Positions 18,343 through 22,721 of a stretch of 22,721 bases of DNA are shown here, piece by piece. Origin of the DNA: Isochrysis galbana (Eukaryota > Haptophyta > Isochrysidales > Isochrysidaceae). The position numbers and the translations under genes are program-made. The stretch spans positions 2,501 through 25,221 of the forward strand of contig JADDIW010000061.1 in NCBI GenBank assembly GCA_018136815.1, given 5' to 3'. Under the pieces are notes generated by a model. The model saw nothing but the letters and a program-made list of their open reading frames with translations, was not told where the DNA came from and searched no databases. How positions within the stretch are numbered: position 1 is the stretch's first letter; every line of letters starts with the position of its first letter.

Positions 18343-18440
18343 GGAAACACGTGTTTACCGTGCTTCTACAAAAGCCAAACACAGCCGTGTTTTGCCGTGT
18401 TTCAAACCCCCTCCTGTTTGGCCACCGTGTTTATAGCAGC
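18343..18440. repeat. Block with repeated CCGTGTTT motifs and an AAACACGTGTTT palindrome
   Basis: The 12-base perfect palindrome AAACACGTGTTT is followed within 90 bases by ACCGTGCTT, GCCGTGTTT (twice), ACCGTGTTT and the inverse CAAACAC. It could be a transposon subterminal region, but no partner end was found. Confidence 0.4.
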
Positions 18441-18498
18441 TACGCGCGCGCCCTGCGCGTGGCGCGCTGCCGTGCGCACCCAACGAGCACTTTTGCTA

Positions 18499-18648
18499 TT
18501 AGACAAATAACTTACGCACGGTTTCCTCACTTGGACTAGCACCCTCGTCACCAATCCAATCATCTTCGTCGTCATCATCGTCGTCGCTATCGCACTTCGC
18601 AACATCAGGAGTCCATCCAGCACTTTGCACACGCATCTGCACGTCCAT
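18499..18648 (-). CDS. Small open frame with a strongly acidic tail, unknown product
   Basis: 49 residues: MDVQMRVQSAGWTPDVAKCD, then SDDDDDDEDDWIGDEGASPS, ending EETVRKLFV. An acidic Asp run followed by a short mixed tail resembles the C-terminus of a larger protein, or a last exon, rather than a complete one. A TGA lies a few codons upstream of the Met. It lies ~270 bases 3' of the cytochrome b561 fragment on the same strand, but nothing ties them together. Simple GAC/GAT repetition could also create it by chance. Confidence 0.25.
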   Translation of the reverse strand: MDVQMRVQSAGWTPDVAKCDSDDDDDDEDDWIGDEGASPSEETVRKLFV

Positions 18649-18913
18649 CGTCCATCGACCATCGACTCATCGACTCGTGGCAGTAGACAAGCTTATCTGC
18701 GACGTGATGGCTCATACTCGACCGAGCTTGCGAGTGAATCTGTCCATACACCGACCAATTTCGTTCCGCAGCAGACGCAGCCGCCGGTTGTGACAAAGCT
18801 TGCTGTGCCAAAGCCGCAAGCAAGGGGACATGCTGACATGCTTACCGTAGACAGGCGGCTTTCCTTCATCTGGTCTCCTTTCCCTCCGGTTTCTTCCCCT
18901 CCCGCGGGGAGTC

Positions 18914-19217
18914 TCACCCTACCATGAGCCCCCCCGCGAGCACCCCGAAGGAGAGGCCGAGCAGCAACACGTACGCGACGAGAACAGCGTCGCCTTGGCT
19001 CGGCATGAGGGCGCGTCCCGAGCGAGAGGGCCTGGTAGACGCCCACGCCGAGCACGGCGTAGCCTGCCCCCTTGTGCGCGACCCGCCACACGGCGCGGCG
19101 TGTGGTGCGGGCGCCGGGCCTGCCGCGCACGAGCGCGTTGAGCGGTTGCAGCAGAGCGAGGGCGAAGGCGACGATCCCGAGCGTGTGATGGGGGTGCGAG
19201 AAGTGGCCCTCCCATGC
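18914..19217 (-). pseudogene. Cytochrome b561-type transmembrane fragment, frameshifted
   Basis: The minus strand encodes WEGHFSHPHHTLGIVAFALA, then LLQPLNALVRGRPG, RRAVWRVAHKGAGYAVLG and VGVYQALSLG. This is the pattern of the cytochrome b561/ferric-reductase membrane domain, with the HxxLG...LLQPLNAL helix and the heme-ligating His of AHKGxGY. The last helix continues in another frame as RALMPSQGDAVLVAYVLLLG, then LSFGVLAGGLMVG and a TGA at 18916-18914. One surplus base near 19016 would explain the shift. Upstream, an AAATTAG acceptor-like site precedes WEGH. The N-terminal half of the domain is absent and an AC microsatellite lies ~140 bases away. It is either a truncated pseudogene or a gene with one sequence error and a distant 5' exon. 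Confidence 0.6.
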
Positions 19218-19356
19218 TAATTTCGCCGCTTGCGGGGCGTTTCTCCGGGTCACTTTAAGCGCGGCCTTGGTGACATCTGCGACTGTTATCGCGTCTAGTG
19301 CGATCTTTCCTATTCGTATGGCGTATTCATCCGCCAGAGGGTATTCCATGTACCTT

Positions 19357-20196
<840 letters not shown>

Positions 20197-20513
20197 CCTC
20201 CCGAATTTGAGCCGGTCTAGTGCCAGATGTTAGAATCCCCATTTCACTCTATCAAAAGCCTTCTCCCAGTCTAGTGCTAGGAGGAGTCCAGGCACCCCTG
20301 TCTCGTCTAGATATGCCTGTGTGAGTTGGAGCGGGTGGGTCGCCTCTCCAATCAGTCTTTTGTGGACAAAGCCCAACTGGTCTTTAGAGATTATGTTTCC
20401 GATCACTTCTTTGAGCCGATTTCTTAACATCTTGGCTGGTATCTTTGTTGTATTCAGGCCTTTTGGGCATGAATGTTTCAGCATGGGAATGGCCACGAGC
20501 CTTCTTCGTTATA
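20197..20513 (-). pseudogene. LINE reverse-transcriptase fragment with a nonsense codon
   Basis: The minus strand reads KMLRNRLKEVIGNIISKDQL, then GFVHKRLIGEATHPLQLTQA and LLLALDWEKAFDRVKWGF. Next comes TAA (20232-20230), then HLALDRLKFGR. The DQxGFVxxR block and the DWxKAFDRVxW block (RT motif A, first catalytic Asp in LDWEKAFD) identify a non-LTR retrotransposon RT. Family members have F-Y-H-L-A at the break, so TAA replaces a Tyr codon. Sequence on both sides loses similarity, so only ~100 residues of RT survive. It is a dead fragment. Confidence 0.85.
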
Positions 20514-20554
20514 ATGATAAAACATCTGAGCGTTAGTACCGCTACTGCCACTAG

Positions 20555-20639
20555 TAGGGGCTCCGTTGCCGTCGATGGGCTAAGGTCCCTCAGCACTAAG
20601 GTCTAAGGTTATACTGACACAACAATAAAACTCTGACGG
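20555..20639 (+). repeat. Dispersed repeat R1, copy D (short)
   Basis: TAGGGGCTCCGTTGCCGTCG to the sharp edge CTCTGACGG at 20639. It has a 7-base tandem insertion (CTAAGGT) relative to copy F. It retains only the ~85 bases nearest the sharp edge. Confidence 0.75.
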
Positions 20640-21454
20640 TGCCCCGGCCTTCATGCGCGCCTCTCGCAGCGAAACACGAAACCATGGGCATCGGCAGCTG
20701 ACCCGGACCAAAGATCCTGGTTCTATACACACAGCAATATATTTTCACTATGTTTTTATGGACTTGAACGTGTACGTGCCTTTTCCCCGCGCGGGGGACG
20801 ATCTGCGATTCCTGGAAATCGCCCGCGGCGTGGGACAGAGAAGCCAGACAGGCAGTTTTCTGCCACGATACAAGCGGGGAAGACGGGCAGTTATGCGAGG
20901 GGGAGATCGTATCTTGAACCGTCGAGATCATCTTCCCCATAGCAATGGCAGTCTTCCTGCTCGTGTTGAGCGAGTTGTGGAGACCATGCCGGCCCGGGAT
21001 GACCTTTCCACGTGATGGCGTCCGGGGGGATTCGACGAGGATTGTCCTGCCCGGCGCCGTGGTACAGAGCGGACGGCCGTTGCCTTCGTCGCGCGACCCC
21101 CACAGCCGTAGAAGTAAGAGCTGAGGGGTGCTTGGAGTGATTCGATGTGGTAAAGTGTCCTTCTCACCCTTGAACTGGTGAATGCTTGCGGATCTGGCAT
21201 CGGCCACCACTGAAGAATTTGTGTAGACTGACCATATTGTCCAGGTCCCACCAGTTGTGGGAACGTGTGGCCCGCTCGGCAGCCACAAATTCGAAGGAAA
21301 GATTTTCATCGAATTTGTCGAGTCCATTCGATGATGTGTTGCACCCTTGAGCGTCGACGCGCGCGCTGGTGTCATGGAGATTGCGGTGACCTCTCGGCGG
21401 GGGTACCACGTTAGAACTTACAGCGTCGTATGACATCTTGTTAGCTAGCACTCC
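20640..21454 (+). repeat. Dispersed repeat R1, copy E/F, distal part
   Basis: It is collinear with copy B from ~21135 to 21454 in inverse orientation (CACCCTTGAACTGG, CGAATTTGTCGAG, GTTGCACCCTTGAGCGTCG and CGGCGGGGGTACCACGTTAG). The further part, 20640-21135, has no second copy in this window. It continues after the insertion as 22219-22351. Confidence 0.65.
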
Positions 21455-22201
21455 AACTAAGTTTATACTTGGTTGCCCCATGGGGGGGCACGAGCCCCCC
21501 CCTCTCTCCACTCCTCCCCTGCCATGGGGGAGGAACCACCCATCCTCCTGGCACGCCTGATGGCTTGCCAGGAGGCCACTGCCCTACTGACCCACTCCCT
21601 TCCCCACAGGCTCGCCCCATTCGCCCATCCTGGCCCCTCGTGGCCAGCCCATTGCTCCAACCCCCCCTCCCCCCCTGGTCGACAGGCAGACAGGTGCAGA
21701 TTGGGGGCCCCAGAGGCTCAGGAGCGCCAGCGAGGGAGAGGCAGGGGAGACCAGGGCCCAGTCCCAGCCTCCTCTGCCCCCAGAGCTGGCCTCCATGAGC
21801 CTCCAGGGGTCGCCAGCAGGCAGCTGGAGGCCTGCCGCAGGCGCGCCATCGCGCGTGCCGCAGGAGAGGGGAGAGAGAGCGCGGAGAAGGGGGTGGGCGG
21901 AGCGAGAGCTCCGCTCACCGAAAAATAGGTAAGTCCCGCACCTGTTTACAGGATAAGTCGGGGCTGAGACCGCCGCCCACTCGGAGACACAGGAGGAAGG
22001 GGGGGAATGATCACCGGGGGGGGGCGCGGGCCACCGGACCATATCTAAGCCCTTCACCCCATTCCCCCTAGTAGTGCACGGGGGGAGTCGCCTTATGGCG
22101 GGGGGAGAAGGGCCGGGGAAGTGGGGGTGTAGAAAGTTTCCTACGTGAGTAGAAAGTAGAGGGTCCACGGCCGCGTGTGCGGTGAGACTATTAAAAGGTT
22201 T
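21455..22201. mobile_element. 747-bp insertion flanked by a 17-bp target duplication
   Basis: TTGTTAGCTAGCACTCC occurs at 21438-21454 and again at 22202-22218. Removing 21455-22218 leaves R1 copy E/F collinear with copy B, so this is an insertion into R1. The insert starts AACTAAGTTTATACTTGG and ends ATTAAAAGGTTT. There are no terminal inverted repeats. A 17-bp duplication suits a LINE or SINE-type retroelement. No poly(A) is present. Frames inside are Pro/Arg-rich on both strands, and the longest is on the minus strand at 21584-22168. I recognise none. Confidence 0.7.
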
Positions 22202-22218
22202 TTGTTAGCTAGCACTCC

Positions 22219-22351
22219 TAGCCACATACACCGGACGAGCCATGCGCCAACCGCGCACACCCCCATCGCGGGGTAGGGGCTCCGTTGCCGTCGAAGGGCT
22301 ACGGTCCCGCAGCACTAAGGTTATACTAACACAACAATATAACTCTGACGG
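22219..22351 (+). repeat. Dispersed repeat R1, copy E/F, sharp-edge part
   Basis: TAGCCACATACACCGGACGA through CGCGGGGTAGGGGCTCCG to CTCTGACGG. It is almost identical to copy B (inverse) over ~130 bases. The sharp edge abuts a perfect palindrome GTCAGCTAGCTGAC (22351-22364). Confidence 0.85.
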
Positions 22352-22403
22352 TCAGCTAGCTGACTGCGCATGTCAAACCCCGATGGAGTATCTAAAACCC
22401 CCC

Positions 22404-22721
22404 GAGAGAGGGTGAGAGGGAGGGAGAGAGAGGAGGGGGGGGGAGAGAGAGAAAGGGGGAGAGAGAGAGGGTGAGAGGGAGGGAGAGAGAGGAGGGGGGG
22501 GAGAGAGAGAAAGGGGGAGAGAGAGAGGGTGAGAGGGAGGGAGAGAGAGGAGGGGGGGGGAGAGAGAGAAAGGGGGAGAGAGAGAGGGTGAGAGGGAGGG
22601 AGAGAGAGGAGGGGGGGGAGAGAGAGAAAGGGGGAGAGAGAGAGGGTGAGAGGGAGGGAGAGAGAGGAGGGGGGGGAGAGAGAGAAAGGGGGAGAGAGAG
22701 AGGGTGAGAGGGAGGGAGAGA
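22404..22721 (+). repeat. Purine-only minisatellite, unit 58/59 bp, more than 5 copies
   Basis: GGTGAGAGGG recurs at 22411, 22470, 22528, 22587, 22645 and 22703. The 58 versus 59 spacing comes from a G-run of 8 or 9; otherwise the units are nearly identical. The strand contains almost only G and A apart from one T per unit. It continues past the window end. A 78-codon Arg/Glu/Gly frame across it is a repeat product, not a gene. Confidence 0.95.

Noticed and set aside
21455..22201. Homology of the 747-bp insert with 15836-16110 (shared GCCGCAGGAGAGGG)
   Set aside because: Only a 14-base match plus loose GC-rich similarity. I could not extend a convincing alignment, so the relation is not claimed.
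20555..22351. R1 as a classical LTR retrotransposon
   Set aside because: The terminal repeats do not start TG/end CA. There is no primer-binding site or polypurine tract, and other copies show one ragged end instead of two fixed ends.
22471..22707. Arg/Glu/Gly repeat protein frame
   Set aside because: Direct translation of the purine minisatellite; the frame survives only because the units contain few T bases.
22404..22721. CRISPR-like array
   Set aside because: No unique spacers. The units are contiguous near-identical tandem repeats in a eukaryotic context.

Overview
This window is eukaryotic and dominated by repeats. The evidence is short GT-AG introns with fungal/protist-like branch points, long micro- and minisatellites, homopolymer tracts (C22, G15), degenerate GCC-type arrays, and several classes of decayed transposable elements. 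There are no operons or Shine-Dalgarno-spaced genes. The one identifiable host gene, a sulfotransferase, resembles lineage-expanded families I associate with GC-rich microalgae such as haptophytes and pelagophyte/stramenopile algae. I infer a microalga or similar protist, but the species cannot be fixed from the sequence.

Layout. 1-1260: a pyrimidine-rich leader and a possible small gene (549-1226, +) with AATAAA after the stop. About 1590-3421 (possibly to 4259), minus strand: a multi-exon gene with sulfotransferase signatures and a long, Cys-rich C-terminal region I do not recognise. Its catalytic part carries two in-frame TAG codons, so it is either a pseudogene or worth a genetic-code check. 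4241-5245: a copy of a dispersed repeat (called R1 here), then a fragment of a LINE ORF2. 5250-7148: low-complexity and non-coding DNA. 7149-8117 (-): a retroelement ORF1/gag-like protein. 8435-10930: a degenerate GCC array whose C-rich strand flips twice. 10989-11440: CT tracts. 11452-11995: the longest R1 copy with an inverted arm. 12000-13042: no recognisable gene.

13051-15520 is a complete hAT-type DNA transposon boundary to boundary. It has 23-bp perfect terminal inverted repeats, a perfect 8-bp target duplication (GCCATGCG) and a decayed hAT C-terminal dimerisation domain on the minus strand. Inside it are a foldback-like insertion and an unidentified open frame.

15763-15826 repeats the 5' end of the 7149-8117 retroelement. 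16164-17830 is a second C-rich trinucleotide array, followed by R1-C (18246). 18914-19217 (-) is a cytochrome b561-type membrane fragment with a frameshift, next to a 146-bp AC microsatellite. 20197-20513 (-) is a LINE reverse-transcriptase fragment with a nonsense codon. 20555-22351 holds R1 copies D and E/F. E/F is split by a 747-bp insertion flanked by a perfect 17-bp target duplication. 22404 to the end is a purine-only minisatellite with a 58/59-bp unit.

The region reads as nested transposon accumulation around one or two host genes. I do not see a new defence or biosynthetic system. The most useful leads are the R1 family with its nested insertion, the bounded hAT element and its cargo, and the TAG-interrupted sulfotransferase with its extra domain.
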